Counted from the stretch's first letter, positions 25,052 to 34,138 are shown. The stretch is 64,000 bases of DNA from Acidimicrobiales bacterium (GCA_040219515.1 JAVJSI010000010.1:94557-158556), one strand, 5' to 3'. A program made the numbers and translations. The notes: generated by a model not told the origin, from the sequence alone.

Positions 25052-25245
25052 TCGCCGTGGCCTTCATGTGCTCCGTCCTCGACCTGATGGTGTCCGTCTC
25101 GTCGAAGCCGACAACCAGGGGCCGTGAGCGAAGTGATCGCCGAACTCCGACGTGCACTCCAATCGGCGTGCGGAGAGAGATCTTGAGCAGGGGCAGGTTC
25201 AGACGGCGTTTGCGCAGCGTTCCCGGCGGGAGGAACGTGCGGGCG
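25052..25245. other. Intergenic region, 194 bp
   Basis: The stretch lies between the stop of the unknown gene at 25246 and the start of the GGDEF-EAL gene; both are read leftward. I see no gene, tRNA or strong hairpin in it. Confidence 0.4.
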
Positions 25246-26250
25246 CTAGCTGACCCATTCGATGCGATAGGAGAGGTCGTGTCCCGCCTTCTCCGAGTAC
25301 TCGCGAATCGATTTGCGGGCGAGCTTCAGCGTCACTGCGGCGGGGAGCAATCCGCTGACCCGGCCGAAGAGCGTGCGGCGCTCACCGATCGGAGCAGCGT
25401 TCCCCGTCGCGAACGTGACGTCGACGCGAGCCTGGCGGTGGCCGGCCTGGTCCAACAGCTTCGAGAGTCGCTCGAACATCTGAACGAGAGGATCGGCCCG
25501 ATGGGTCGACCAGTTGGCCGGCGGCACGAAGTCGACGAAGTGCATCAGGTGGTAGTTGAGATTGATCCAGAGGCTCTCGGCGTCGAGCGACAGCGGCTCG
25601 TTGTCGATGACCCGGTGGCAGTGGAGGGCCTCGAGGTCGTCGAGCCGGTGGAGGTTCTCCTCCAGCTCGTCGAGAAGGTCCCCGTCGTAGAACAGCCGGA
25701 GGATCGACGGGAACGCCTCCACGTGGCGCGCCTCGAACTCGGTGAGGAGTTCCCTCAACTCGGGGATCTTGGCAGCGTCCATGGCGAAGGTGTTGGTCGC
25801 GGTGCCCAGAATCGAGTGGAGAAGGGCCACGTTGGGCGAGTGTTCCGGGTAGTGGCGGGCGGAATAGTCGTGACAGAAGACGAGGTGCTCGAGGAAGGTG
25901 CCGTCGGCGTGTTCCATGCTGAAGTCGCACTCGCGCACCATGAAGTCGATCAGGCGCTGATCGATCGGTGGTGCCGGCTGGGCGGTCTCGGCGGCGGCGT
26001 AGGCGGCCTCGACCTCGGCCGCCGCGTCGGCGTCCCAGGTCGCCTCCTTGGCGAGCTTCTCGTCCATGAACTTGCGGGCGAGACCCTCGAGGCCCCCGAA
26101 GATCGTCCGGCCCATGTCGAAATCGGCCATGCGGGTGACCCGGACCTGTCCGGTGTGGTCGACGGCACCACCGACCGTGATCGCCGCCTTGCGCTGCAGA
26201 TTCAGCGTCGCCTTCAGCTCGGCGCTCTCGGTGGTGTCGCTCCCGGTCAC
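25246..26250 (-). CDS. Hypothetical protein, His-rich, family not recognised
   Basis: 334 aa, no signal peptide or membrane helix. The first half is Ala-rich with a predicted helix (about residues 70-100). The middle contains many His and acidic residues: LVFCHDYSARHYPEHSPN, EFEARHVEAF and LHCHRVIDNE, plus NLNYHLMHFVDFVPP. These could bind a metal, but I see no known metalloenzyme signature. The C-terminus is basic (KLARKSIREYSEKAG). Neighbours give no clue: a GGDEF-EAL gene downstream and a divergent solute-binding lipoprotein gene. Codon use matches the surroundings. Confidence 0.6.
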   Translation of the reverse strand: MTGSDTTESAELKATLNLQRKAAITVGGAVDHTGQVRVTRMADFDMGRTIFGGLEGLARKFMDEKLAKEATWDADAAAEVEAAYAAAETAQPAPPIDQRLIDFMVRECDFSMEHADGTFLEHLVFCHDYSARHYPEHSPNVALLHSILGTATNTFAMDAAKIPELRELLTEFEARHVEAFPSILRLFYDGDLLDELEENLHRLDDLEALHCHRVIDNEPLSLDAESLWINLNYHLMHFVDFVPPANWSTHRADPLVQMFERLSKLLDQAGHRQARVDVTFATGNAAPIGERRTLFGRVSGLLPAAVTLKLARKSIREYSEKAGHDLSYRIEWVS

Positions 26251-26389
26251 GTGCCCTCCGTCCGTCTGGACCTCGATCCTCGAGCCTAGACCCGCCTCGC
26301 CGTGACGGCCGCTCGGTACAAATTGGTCTCACATGAGAATATGTTCCAGACTGCGCGTCGCATCCGCCTGTCAGTATTCGAGGACATTC

Positions 26390-27796
26390 ATGTTTCGTCG
26401 CCAACTTCTTGCCCTACTTCTGGCCTTCGGCCTGTTCGCGAGCGCCTGCGGAGGCGATGACGCCGGCAGCGACGCGGCAGACGTCGACGACGGTGCATCG
26501 TCGACGACCGAGGCCGCTGATGCAGACGAGAGCGACGCCGTCGACGACGATGACGCCGGCGACGAGGCAACCACGACCGAGCCGGTCGAGCTGACCGCGT
26601 CGTGGAGCGGTGTCACCGAGGACACGATCCGGCTGGGCTTCACCACTTCGGACCTCGAGGAGCTGAAGTCGCTGGGCCTCGTCGATCTCGACCGTGGCGA
26701 CCCGAACCTCATGCTCGACACATTGATCGCCGACGTGAACGCCCGCGGCGGCATCCACGGCCGCATGCTCGAAGCCCACCTCGAGCTCGTGGTCCCGCTC
26801 GACGCGACGCAGGGTGACGCGGCATGCGTTCGCCTCACCGAGGACATCGGCGTCTTTGCGGTGCTCGCACCGTTCACCGGTCCGAACACCGATCTCAACC
26901 CGTGCTTCAACAGTCGCAACTCGACGATCGTCGTCGGCGGCCAGCCCACACCCGAGCAACTCGAGATCTCGAACGCTCCGTGGATCAGCAACACGATGTT
27001 CTCGGATCGTCGGCTCGCCGGTGTGATCCAGCTCATGGAAGACGACGGACTGCTCGGCGACACCGTCGCCGTGATCGTCACCGGCGAAGAGGAGCCGGCT
27101 GCCCGCGACATCGTGATTCCCGCGCTCGAAGACCTCGGCAAGAACGTCGTCGATGTCGTGTTCGAGACCAACAACGGCGACATCCTCGCCGGTGAAGCGC
27201 AGTTCGAGGTCTTCGGCGAGCTCTTCCGAACCGAGGGGGTCGACAGCGTCATCCTCGTCGAGAACACCGCCACGTTCGGGGCCACGCAGCTCGTGCGGAC
27301 GGGCCTGGACGCAAACTTCCTCGTGGTCGACTCGGCCCAGCTGCTCGGCGGCATCGGTGCGCTCGAGGGCGCCGTGCCCGAGGATCTGGCCGGCATCATC
27401 GGCTCGGGTCTCGCGTCCGAACAGGAGGCCTGGGAACTCGAGGCGACCCAGGACTGCGTGCGGGTCTTCGAAGAGGCAAACCCGGAGATCACCATCAAGC
27501 CGACGTCGGAGCTCGCCCCGGGTGAGTCGAACTGGTACGAGAACATACTGATCTTCTGCGCCCCGCTGCGGCTCTTCGAGCTGGCCGCGAACGCGGCCGG
27601 TCCCGAACTCACCCACGAGTCGTTCCTCGCCGGTGCCGAGAGCCTCGGTGACATCGACATCCCCGGCCAGGTCTTCGCCAGCATGGGTCCGGACAAGTAC
27701 GGCGCAGCCGACGGTCTCCGGCTGACAGTGTTCGATCCCACCGTGGGCGAGAAGGGCGGCGCCGTGCCCTACGGCCCGCTCGAGCAGATCGGCTGA
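26390..27796 (+). CDS. Extracellular solute-binding lipoprotein, Leu/Ile/Val-type
   Basis: 468 aa. MFRRQLLALLLAFGLFASAC is a lipoprotein signal with a FASAC lipobox (Cys about residue 20). A 50-residue linker very rich in Asp, Thr and Glu follows. The mature domain starts near VTEDTIRLGFTTSD and has the type I periplasmic-binding layout (NARGGIHGRMLEAHLE, ACVRLTEDIGVFAVLAPFTGPN), as in branched-chain amino acid or amide-binding proteins. No permease or ATPase genes are adjacent, so it is an orphan receptor or a sensor. The start ATG 26390 has AGGA 5-6 bp upstream. Its stop overlaps the next ATG (TGATG). Confidence 0.85.
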   Translation: MFRRQLLALLLAFGLFASACGGDDAGSDAADVDDGASSTTEAADADESDAVDDDDAGDEATTTEPVELTASWSGVTEDTIRLGFTTSDLEELKSLGLVDLDRGDPNLMLDTLIADVNARGGIHGRMLEAHLELVVPLDATQGDAACVRLTEDIGVFAVLAPFTGPNTDLNPCFNSRNSTIVVGGQPTPEQLEISNAPWISNTMFSDRRLAGVIQLMEDDGLLGDTVAVIVTGEEEPAARDIVIPALEDLGKNVVDVVFETNNGDILAGEAQFEVFGELFRTEGVDSVILVENTATFGATQLVRTGLDANFLVVDSAQLLGGIGALEGAVPEDLAGIIGSGLASEQEAWELEATQDCVRVFEEANPEITIKPTSELAPGESNWYENILIFCAPLRLFELAANAAGPELTHESFLAGAESLGDIDIPGQVFASMGPDKYGAADGLRLTVFDPTVGEKGGAVPYGPLEQIG

Positions 27797-28515
27797 TGTC
27801 CGTCCCCGCCATGGGCCGCCCTCCGATCTCCGATGCCGTGCTCGTGCACGGGTCGTTCTCGTCGGCCGCGTCATGGGACCCGGTGCTTCCCGGCCTGCGG
27901 GCCGGGGGGCTCGAGCCGCACACCGTCACGCTCCCCGGCCACGGTCACCGCATCGACGAGGCCGGACCTGATATCGACCTCTACGCCCACGCGAGCGCGG
28001 TGGTCGAGCATGTGCAAGCCAACGGTCTGGACAACATCATGCTCGTCGGCCACAGCTACGGGGGTATGCCGGTCACCCAGGCATGGGACGCACTTCGTGA
28101 TCGTGTACGAGCGGTGGTCTACGTCGATGCCGGCGTGGCCGAGAACGGCGAGTCCCAGTTCGATCTGCTGGGTCCCGAGATCGCCGCAGTGACACGTGAG
28201 ATCGCAGCCGCCAACGGTGGCATGTTGCCGGCGCCGAATCGCGACACGCCGTCGTTCCCGCTCGCAGTGTCGTCGATGGAGACGCCGGTGCGGCTGGGCG
28301 TTCCGTTGCCGGCGGGCGTGCCCCGAGTGCTCGTGCTCGCCACCGACAACACCGGGAACCACCGATACCACCATCGCCAGGCGGCGGAGCTGCGGGGTCG
28401 ACCGGACTGGACGATCGTGGAGATGGACTGCGGACACAACGTGCTCGGCGAGCGCACCGGCGAGCTCGTGGCCCTCCTGCTCGGACTCGCCGGGCCGTCG
28501 CTCTCGGCTGCGTGA
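27796..28515 (+). CDS. Alpha/beta hydrolase
   Basis: 239 aa. The oxyanion region is VLVHGSFSSAASW, the nucleophile elbow is GHSYGG (Ser about residue 86) and the catalytic His is in MDCGHNVLGE. The cap region is short. This is a compact esterase/lipase-like fold, related to salicylate- or acetone-cyanohydrin-type hydrolases. The ATG shares one base with the stop of the solute-binding gene, so the pair is coupled; the link between the two activities is not evident. It is predicted cytoplasmic. Confidence 0.85.
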   Translation: MSVPAMGRPPISDAVLVHGSFSSAASWDPVLPGLRAGGLEPHTVTLPGHGHRIDEAGPDIDLYAHASAVVEHVQANGLDNIMLVGHSYGGMPVTQAWDALRDRVRAVVYVDAGVAENGESQFDLLGPEIAAVTREIAAANGGMLPAPNRDTPSFPLAVSSMETPVRLGVPLPAGVPRVLVLATDNTGNHRYHHRQAAELRGRPDWTIVEMDCGHNVLGERTGELVALLLGLAGPSLSAA

Positions 28516-28528
28516 GCTTCCGCGATCT

Positions 28529-28945
28529 GTGACCAGTTTGACGCCGTCAACCGATCTCCTCACCGAACGACTCGGGATGGCACCGCTCGTGGTGGCCGAT
28601 GCCGATGCGATGGTGCGGGGGTCGGGTGATGCTCACCAGACGTGGCTCAACTGGATCGTTCGCACCCGCGACGACGGGGCCGAAATCGGGTACGTGCAGG
28701 CCACCGTGACCGGAGAGGTTGCCGAGGTGGCGTGGCTCATCGAACCGGCCCATCAGGGACGGGGGCTGGCGGCGGAGGCCGCGACTGCGATGAGCGACTG
28801 GCTCGTGGCCAATGGGGTCCCGCGGATCCGGGCCCACATCCACCCCGACCATGTGGCGTCCCAGATGGTGGCCGAGCGCATCGGTCTGGTCGTCACCGAC
28901 GAGGTGGATGACGAGGGTGAGGTCGTCTGGGCCTCACCGACCTGA
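28529..28945 (+). CDS. GNAT-family N-acetyltransferase
   Basis: 138 aa. The acetyl-CoA loop is IEPAHQGRGLAAEAATAM (Q/RxxGxG/A), preceded by GYVQATVTGEVAEVAWL, the central strand, and followed by RIRAHIHPDHVASQMVAERIGL, all matching RimJ/L-type GNAT. The N-terminus is shorter than in typical RimJ, so the first strand may be truncated or start earlier. GTG 28529 is the best start, 13 bp after the hydrolase stop. The acceptor could be a small amine, an antibiotic or a protein N-terminus. Confidence 0.75.
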   Translation: MTSLTPSTDLLTERLGMAPLVVADADAMVRGSGDAHQTWLNWIVRTRDDGAEIGYVQATVTGEVAEVAWLIEPAHQGRGLAAEAATAMSDWLVANGVPRIRAHIHPDHVASQMVAERIGLVVTDEVDDEGEVVWASPT

Positions 28946-29074
28946 CCGACGTTCACCTCTCGTTCGCGCTCGCGCAACTTGCCATCGACGCGAGGAGGGG
29001 AAGGAGTTACGGTCGGTCCCATAGACAACTGCGTGTCGACCGCGGCGCCGGTGTCGCGCGACGAGGAGACGATG

Positions 29075-31456
29075 ATGAGAAAGCCATTCATGGCCGCTGT
29101 TGTGGCGCTGATGCTGGGACCGCTGCTGGCGTTCGCCCCCGGGTCGGGCGCGGTCGAACTCGAACCCCAGGCCACGAGTTTCACCGACGTCGTGCCCGGG
29201 AGCTGGTACGAGGACGCGGTTGCCTGGGCCGAGGATGCCGACGTCACCACCGGCACTTCGCCGACGACCTTCTCACCCGATGACACTCTCGATCGCAAGC
29301 AGGGACTCACCCTGCTCTGGCGTGCCCTCGGCTCGCCGACCGGGTCGCCCGACAGCGGCTTCAGCGACGTCCCCACCGGCGTCTACTGGGAGGAAGCCGT
29401 CAACTACGCCAAGGCGGCGGGCATCACCACCGGCGTCTCGGCCACCGAGTTCGGCCCCGACCTTCCGATGACCCGCGCGATGTACGCAACCATGCTGTGG
29501 CGCGCCGCCGGCGCACCGACGGGCAATCCTGACTCAGGGTTCGGCGACGTGGCGACCGCTCGCTACTTCACCGAGGCCATTCGCTGGCTGAAGGCCGAGG
29601 GACTCACCACCGGCATTGCCCCCGGTGTGTTCGGACCCGACGAGACCATCACCCGGGCCATGGGGGTCACCTTCCTGTGGCGTCGTGTTGGTTCGCCCGT
29701 CTTCTCCATGAACATTTTCCACATCAACGATCATCACTCGCATCTCCAGGCAGGGAGCATCGACCTGGCCGTCGGCGATGCCGGCGACGAGGTTGCGATC
29801 GAGCTCGGTGGCTTCCCCCGAGTCGTCAGCGCCATCGACCAGCTCCGCAGCGCCAACGAGGGTGAGAACAACGTCACGGTGCACGCAGGCGACGCCATCA
29901 CCGGCACGCTCTTCTACACCCTGTTCGAAGGTGAGGCGGATGCCGCGCTGATGAACGAGGTCTGCTTCGACGTGTTCGCCCTCGGCAACCACGAGTTCGA
30001 CGGCGGAGATGCCGGACTCGTCACGTTCCTCGACTTCCTCGCGGCCGACCCGGACTGCGAGACCGACGTCGTCGCTGCGAACGTCGTGCCGGAGATCGGC
30101 ACGCCCCTCCGGCCCGACGCGGCCACCGAGTACTTCCAGCCCTATTCGGTCCAGCAGTTCGGCGACGAGCAGGTCGCCTTCGTCGGCATCGACATCGCCC
30201 AGAAGACGCAGGTGTCGTCGCAGCCGCTCGACACGACGGTGTTCCTCGACGAGGTCGAGACCGCGCAGGCGACGATCGACGAGTTGTCGGGGATGGGCTT
30301 CGACAAGATCGGGCTCGTCACGCACTACGGGTTCACGAACGATCTCGACCTGACGACGATGGTCGACGGCGTCGACTTCATCGTGGGCGGCGATTCGCAC
30401 ACCCTGCTCGGCAACATGCCGGCGCTCGGCCTCGAGGGCAATCCCGACTACCCGACGATGGCAACCGACATGGGCGGGAACACGACCTGCATCGTGCAGG
30501 CGTGGGAATACGCCCAGGTCGTCGGTGAGTTCAACATCGCCTTCGATGCCGATGGCAACGTCACCTCGTGTGGCGGCACGCCGCACCTGCTGCTCGGCGC
30601 GGTGGACGACTTCGACGCCGACGAGAACACCGTCTCGCCTTCGCAGGCCCAAGTGGATGCGGCCCTCAGCGCGGCGGGTCTGTTGACCTTCTTGCCCGAC
30701 GCTGCGGCGCAGGGCGTACTCGACGACTTCGCCGAGGAAGTCGACGTGCTCGCCATGGAAGTGATCGGCTCGTCCACGGAAGACCTGTGCCTGGCCCGGT
30801 TCCCGTACCAGGACGAGGGGGTCGGCGAGTTCCAGAACAGTGGCCGAAGCACGCTGTGTACACCGGATGAGCTACCGAACGGCGGCCACATCTCCCAGCA
30901 GGTCACCGACGCGTTCCTCGACCGGGCCTTCCGGGCCGACATCGCCCTCCAGAATTCGGGCGGTGTCCGCAACGACATCCCGGCCGGCGACATCACGATC
31001 GCCGACGCCTACGAGCTCCTGCCGTTCGCGAACACCCTCTACGAGCTGGAGATGACCGGCGCCGAAGTGGTGCTGGCGCTCGAACAGGGCCTCGGCAACG
31101 TCATCGACGCCGAGGGCTCGAGCGGTGCCTATCCCTACGGCTCCGGCATTCGCTGGAATGTCGATGTCAGCGCCGACTTCGGTGAACGCTTCACCGACAT
31201 CGAGGTGCGCCCGAAGGGCACCGCGACGTGGACGGCGATCGACCTCGACGCCACCTATGTCGTCGTGGCCAACAGCTTCATGGCCACCGGCGGCGACGGC
31301 TATCAGGTGATGGCCGACGTCGTGAACGACGGCCGCAGCGTCGACACGTTCCTCGACTACGCCCAGTCCTGGATCGACTGGCTGATCGACGAGAGCCCGG
31401 TCGCGCGCCCGACCGAGTACTCCACCCAGTCCTACACGCCGATCCCGGTCCCGTAG
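29075..31456 (+). CDS. Secreted 5'-nucleotidase with three N-terminal SLH-like repeats
   Basis: 793 aa. A signal peptide (MRKPFMAAVVALMLGPLLAF) ends near GSGA. Three repeats of about 60 aa follow (from about residue 33 to 205), each with F-x-D-V, Y/W-x-x-A-V-x-W/Y-x-x-x, G-I-T-T-G and T-R-x-x, which resemble S-layer homology modules for cell-wall anchoring. The rest is a metallophosphatase/5'-nucleotidase: HINDHHSH and GNHEFDGG metal ligands, GGDSHT, and the C-terminal nucleotide-binding domain with SGGVRNDIPAGDIT and YELLPFANTLY. It is predicted to dephosphorylate extracellular nucleotides. ATG 29075 is chosen over ATG 29072 because GAGGAG (29063-29068) is then 6 bp away. Confidence 0.9.
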   Translation: MRKPFMAAVVALMLGPLLAFAPGSGAVELEPQATSFTDVVPGSWYEDAVAWAEDADVTTGTSPTTFSPDDTLDRKQGLTLLWRALGSPTGSPDSGFSDVPTGVYWEEAVNYAKAAGITTGVSATEFGPDLPMTRAMYATMLWRAAGAPTGNPDSGFGDVATARYFTEAIRWLKAEGLTTGIAPGVFGPDETITRAMGVTFLWRRVGSPVFSMNIFHINDHHSHLQAGSIDLAVGDAGDEVAIELGGFPRVVSAIDQLRSANEGENNVTVHAGDAITGTLFYTLFEGEADAALMNEVCFDVFALGNHEFDGGDAGLVTFLDFLAADPDCETDVVAANVVPEIGTPLRPDAATEYFQPYSVQQFGDEQVAFVGIDIAQKTQVSSQPLDTTVFLDEVETAQATIDELSGMGFDKIGLVTHYGFTNDLDLTTMVDGVDFIVGGDSHTLLGNMPALGLEGNPDYPTMATDMGGNTTCIVQAWEYAQVVGEFNIAFDADGNVTSCGGTPHLLLGAVDDFDADENTVSPSQAQVDAALSAAGLLTFLPDAAAQGVLDDFAEEVDVLAMEVIGSSTEDLCLARFPYQDEGVGEFQNSGRSTLCTPDELPNGGHISQQVTDAFLDRAFRADIALQNSGGVRNDIPAGDITIADAYELLPFANTLYELEMTGAEVVLALEQGLGNVIDAEGSSGAYPYGSGIRWNVDVSADFGERFTDIEVRPKGTATWTAIDLDATYVVVANSFMATGGDGYQVMADVVNDGRSVDTFLDYAQSWIDWLIDESPVARPTEYSTQSYTPIPVP

Positions 31457-31474
31457 CACGCAGGGTTTTTCGCG

Positions 31475-31506
31475 ACCTTTCCCGGCGCTGCGGCGTCGGG
31501 AAAGGT
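31475..31506 (+). promoter_or_regulatory. Perfect 10-bp stem ending directly before a start codon
   Basis: ACCTTTCCCG (31475-31484) pairs with CGGGAAAGGT (31497-31506) around a 12-nt loop. The right arm contains the GGGAAAGG ribosome-site-like sequence and ends at the ATG (31507). A run of T (31466-31470) precedes, rather than follows, the stem on the plus strand, so it is a poor rho-independent terminator for the gene before it. A translational lock or RNA-level control of the next gene is more likely. Confidence 0.55.
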
Positions 31507-32307
31507 ATGCGATCCCTCCTTCGATCCTCACTTGCCCTGCTGGCCATCGCCGTCGGCGGCCTGCTGGCGTTCTCCCAGCTCGGTTTCGCCGACATCACGG
31601 CGCCGTGGAAGAACCTCCATGTGTCCAGCACCACCGAGACGATGTACCAGCCCAAGCCGGCCACGATCACCGAGATCGAGCCGATCTCGCTGGATTGCCG
31701 GGCCCGTATCCACACGACCGTCCCGATCGAGGGACGGCGTGAGCATCGGGTCCTGGGCCAGGTGTATCGCACCGACACCGTCGAGATGACGGCGATCGGT
31801 GACATCGACACCTGCGTCGACAGCGACCAGGTGCAGGTCACCAACAACGACGACGGCACGGCCAGCGTGCGGGTGCCGGCCGAGGCGATCCAGTTCGTCC
31901 GCCCTCGCATCGACGCCGAGGCCACGGTCGGCAGCGTCGACTACGACCGGGGTCTGGTCGGCAAGTTCACCGACCTGTTCCCCTGGGTGAGCGACAACAG
32001 CGGGCTGACCCCGGCCGCCTACGCCTACGCCCAGGCCGTGGTCGGGAGCAGCGACTGCATGGCCCAGGCCTACGACCTGACGACGCAGGCCATGATCGAC
32101 GCCTATCGCGACCAGATGGTCGAGCAGGGCTTCGACGCCGACGACATTGAGGTCACGATCCACGGCACGCCCGATTTCGGCGGGTCGATCGATGACGAGA
32201 CCGTGATCGGTGGCTACGACTTCGAGGTCAACGACGGTGGCGAGATCTGCGAGGTCGCGCCCGATGCCTACGGCTCCACGTCGACCGATCCCGACGACCT
32301 GAGCTGA
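31507..32307 (+). CDS. Membrane-anchored or secreted protein, DUF4230-like
   Basis: 266 aa. An N-terminal hydrophobic helix (LLRSSLALLAIAVGGLLAFS) gives membrane anchoring with the rest outside. The region about residues 50-140 (RVLGQVYRTDTVEMTAIGDIDTCVDSDQVQV, then ASVRVPAEAIQFVRPRID) resembles DUF4230, whose function is unknown. Four Cys are present (positions near CRAR, DTCVD, SDCMA and EICEV), possibly forming disulfides. The C-terminus is Thr/Ser/Asp-rich. The translation start is covered by a hairpin. It follows the SLH-5'-nucleotidase and may share its envelope role. Confidence 0.6.
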   Translation: MRSLLRSSLALLAIAVGGLLAFSQLGFADITAPWKNLHVSSTTETMYQPKPATITEIEPISLDCRARIHTTVPIEGRREHRVLGQVYRTDTVEMTAIGDIDTCVDSDQVQVTNNDDGTASVRVPAEAIQFVRPRIDAEATVGSVDYDRGLVGKFTDLFPWVSDNSGLTPAAYAYAQAVVGSSDCMAQAYDLTTQAMIDAYRDQMVEQGFDADDIEVTIHGTPDFGGSIDDETVIGGYDFEVNDGGEICEVAPDAYGSTSTDPDDLS

Positions 32308-32339
32308 CACCCGGCCACCGTGTGGCAGTGTCTCGGTCG

Positions 32340-32804
32340 ATGCAACGAGACGACGACATCTGGGACGCATTCGCACAGGCGGTCGTCACCATCGAGATGC
32401 CCGAGGGGCCGCGCCGTCTCGAGCCCCGGCCGGTCGGGGAGGTGGGCGTCTTTCCCTTCGCCACACCGGTGCACATCATCACCGCCCACAATCCCGCCGG
32501 TGAGCCCGACGACCCGGTTGCGAACGAGCGACGGCACCGGGAGCTGACCGAGCATCTCGTCGGCCACCGGATGATGGCCACCGTCGGCAGTGCCGTGGAC
32601 GGCACGATGGCCGAACCGGGTCTCGGCGTCATCGGACTCGACGATCGAGTGGCGATCGAACTCGGTCGCCGCTTCGGGCAACTCGCCATCTACCGATGGA
32701 CGGCCGAGGCGTTGGAGATCGTCGGCATCGACGAGGCTCGACGGATCGAGTCGGGCTGGGCGTTGGTCGATGCCCGGGCGAGAGCCTCGCGAACCGATGC
32801 GTAG
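32340..32804 (+). CDS. DUF3293 family protein
   Basis: 154 aa, cytoplasmic. VHIITAHNPAGEPDDPVANE followed by an E-x2-L-x8-Y/R pattern and LGVIGLDDRVAIELGRRFGQLAIYRW matches DUF3293, a small conserved protein of unknown role. The ATG 32340 is inside a slightly longer frame (GTG 32322). Its 3' end overlaps the convergent PhnD-like gene for 115 bp, which is unusually long; both frames carry family-like sequence up to near the overlap. Confidence 0.65.
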   Translation: MQRDDDIWDAFAQAVVTIEMPEGPRRLEPRPVGEVGVFPFATPVHIITAHNPAGEPDDPVANERRHRELTEHLVGHRMMATVGSAVDGTMAEPGLGVIGLDDRVAIELGRRFGQLAIYRWTAEALEIVGIDEARRIESGWALVDARARASRTDA

Positions 32805-33535
32805 TGGTGCTCGTCGACCTCGACCAGCCGACTGAGTCCGGCGTCGTGCAGCGCGGCGCCCACGTCGGGGTCGTCGGCGGCGAGCAGGGTACGGCGAACG
32901 TCTGCGAGCCGCGTGGCGTCGAGGCCGGCGCGGGCGACGAGGGGCTGCACCGGCCAGGGACCGAGCCGTTCGATCACGGGCAGCTCGGCCACCGCGGGGT
33001 CGTGGCGAGCCCGGCGGGTACGGACCACCGAATCGACGACACAGGCGTCGAGGTCGCCGGCCAGCAACGCGTCGAGCGAGCGGTGGTGGCCGCCGGTGAA
33101 GACCAGCTCGGCGAAGTCGCTCGGGTCCTCACCGAGGTCGGCCAGCGCGAAACGAAGTGCGTGGTGACCGCTCAGGCTCACGACATCGTTGCAGCCGATC
33201 CGGCGACCGGCCAGGTCCGACAGGGCCTGGATGTCCGAACCGATCGGGACGACCAGGTCGCCGAAGTAGACGGGACGGCCGAGCGAGTCGGGGTCGTCGG
33301 GCACCCATGCCACACCGGCCAGCACCACCGACGGGTCGGGTGGGCGCAGCGCCAGGTCGACAAAGGACGTGGAACAGATCCAGCCGAGGTCATAGGTGCC
33401 GTCGCGGAACGGGTCCTGGTCGGCGGGCGGCCCGGAGGTGGCCGTCTCGAAGGTCACCTCGGCGCCCAGACGGTCGGCCAGCAGCTCGAACAGCAACGCG
33501 GGGAAACCGGGCGACAAGTACGACACGAGCTGCAC
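32690..33535 (-). CDS. PhnD-like solute-binding protein without a signal peptide
   Basis: 281 aa. GTYDLGWICSTSFVDLA, LAGRRIGCNDVVSLSGHHALR and SLDALLAGDLDACVVDS follow the phosphate/phosphonate-binding (PhnD) fold. The N-terminus MQLVSYLSPGFPALLFELLA is only mildly hydrophobic, with no cleavage site or lipobox, so it may act in the cytoplasm as a sensor or enzyme rather than with an ABC transporter. No permease or ATPase is near. The last 38 codons overlap the convergent DUF3293 gene, so its true end may be conserved poorly. The start is GTG 33535. Confidence 0.65.
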   Translation of the reverse strand: MQLVSYLSPGFPALLFELLADRLGAEVTFETATSGPPADQDPFRDGTYDLGWICSTSFVDLALRPPDPSVVLAGVAWVPDDPDSLGRPVYFGDLVVPIGSDIQALSDLAGRRIGCNDVVSLSGHHALRFALADLGEDPSDFAELVFTGGHHRSLDALLAGDLDACVVDSVVRTRRARHDPAVAELPVIERLGPWPVQPLVARAGLDATRLADVRRTLLAADDPDVGAALHDAGLSRLVEVDEHHYASVREALARASTNAQPDSIRRASSMPTISNASAVHR

Positions 33536-33628
33536 CCCGGCAACCTACCGGGCGGGTGGAAATGGGGCGACCGGTGGGCCGGCCGCTACTGTCGGCCCCG
33601 CTCTGGACGCCGAACGACAGGAGCCCTC

Positions 33629-34138
33629 ATGGGACAGAACCAGCGCTCGCAGATCACCATGACCGAGGAAGAGATCGACGTCTTCATCGAGCAGAGCCGC
33701 ACCGCCACGATGGCGACGGTCGGGGCCAACGGCGCCCCGCACCTGGTGGCCATGTGGTACGCCTGGCTCGACGACACCGTCTGGTTCGAGACCAAGGCCA
33801 AGGCGCAGAAGGTGGTCAACCTGCGCCGCAACGACCGCCTCTCCGTGATGATCGAAGGCGGGACGACCTACGATCAGCTCCGCGGCGTGGCGCTCGAAGG
33901 GCGCGGCATCGTGATCGAGGATCCCGACGAGATCTGGCGGATGGGCGTCAACGTGTTCGAGCGCTACAACGGTCCGTACAGCGAAGAGATGAAGCCCTTC
34001 GTCGAGATCATGTTGCAGAAGCGGGTGGCCGTGAAACTCGAGATCGAGCGCGTCCGCACGTGGGACCACCGCAAGCTCGGCATGGCCCCCATGGACCTCG
34101 CCGGCACGACCGCCCCCCACATCGCCAACCCCGGCTGA
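33629..34138 (+). CDS. PNPOx-like split-barrel flavin/F420-binding protein
   Basis: 169 aa. MTEEEIDVFIEQSRTATMAT followed by GAPHLVAMWYAWLDD and KVVNLRRNDRLSVMIEGG is the pyridoxamine 5'-phosphate oxidase fold as used by actinobacterial F420- or flavin-dependent reductases. The Lys and Arg residues in KVVNLRRN contact the cofactor phosphate. The start ATG 33629 has AGGAG (33619-33623) 5 bp upstream. F420 is common in these actinobacteria, so F420H2-dependent reduction is likely but unproven. Confidence 0.8.
   Translation: MGQNQRSQITMTEEEIDVFIEQSRTATMATVGANGAPHLVAMWYAWLDDTVWFETKAKAQKVVNLRRNDRLSVMIEGGTTYDQLRGVALEGRGIVIEDPDEIWRMGVNVFERYNGPYSEEMKPFVEIMLQKRVAVKLEIERVRTWDHRKLGMAPMDLAGTTAPHIANPG

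Noticed and set aside
26323..26345. Promoter TTGGTC/TATGTT before the solute-binding lipoprotein gene
   Set aside because: The spacing between the two boxes is about 11 bp, too short for a sigma-70 promoter.
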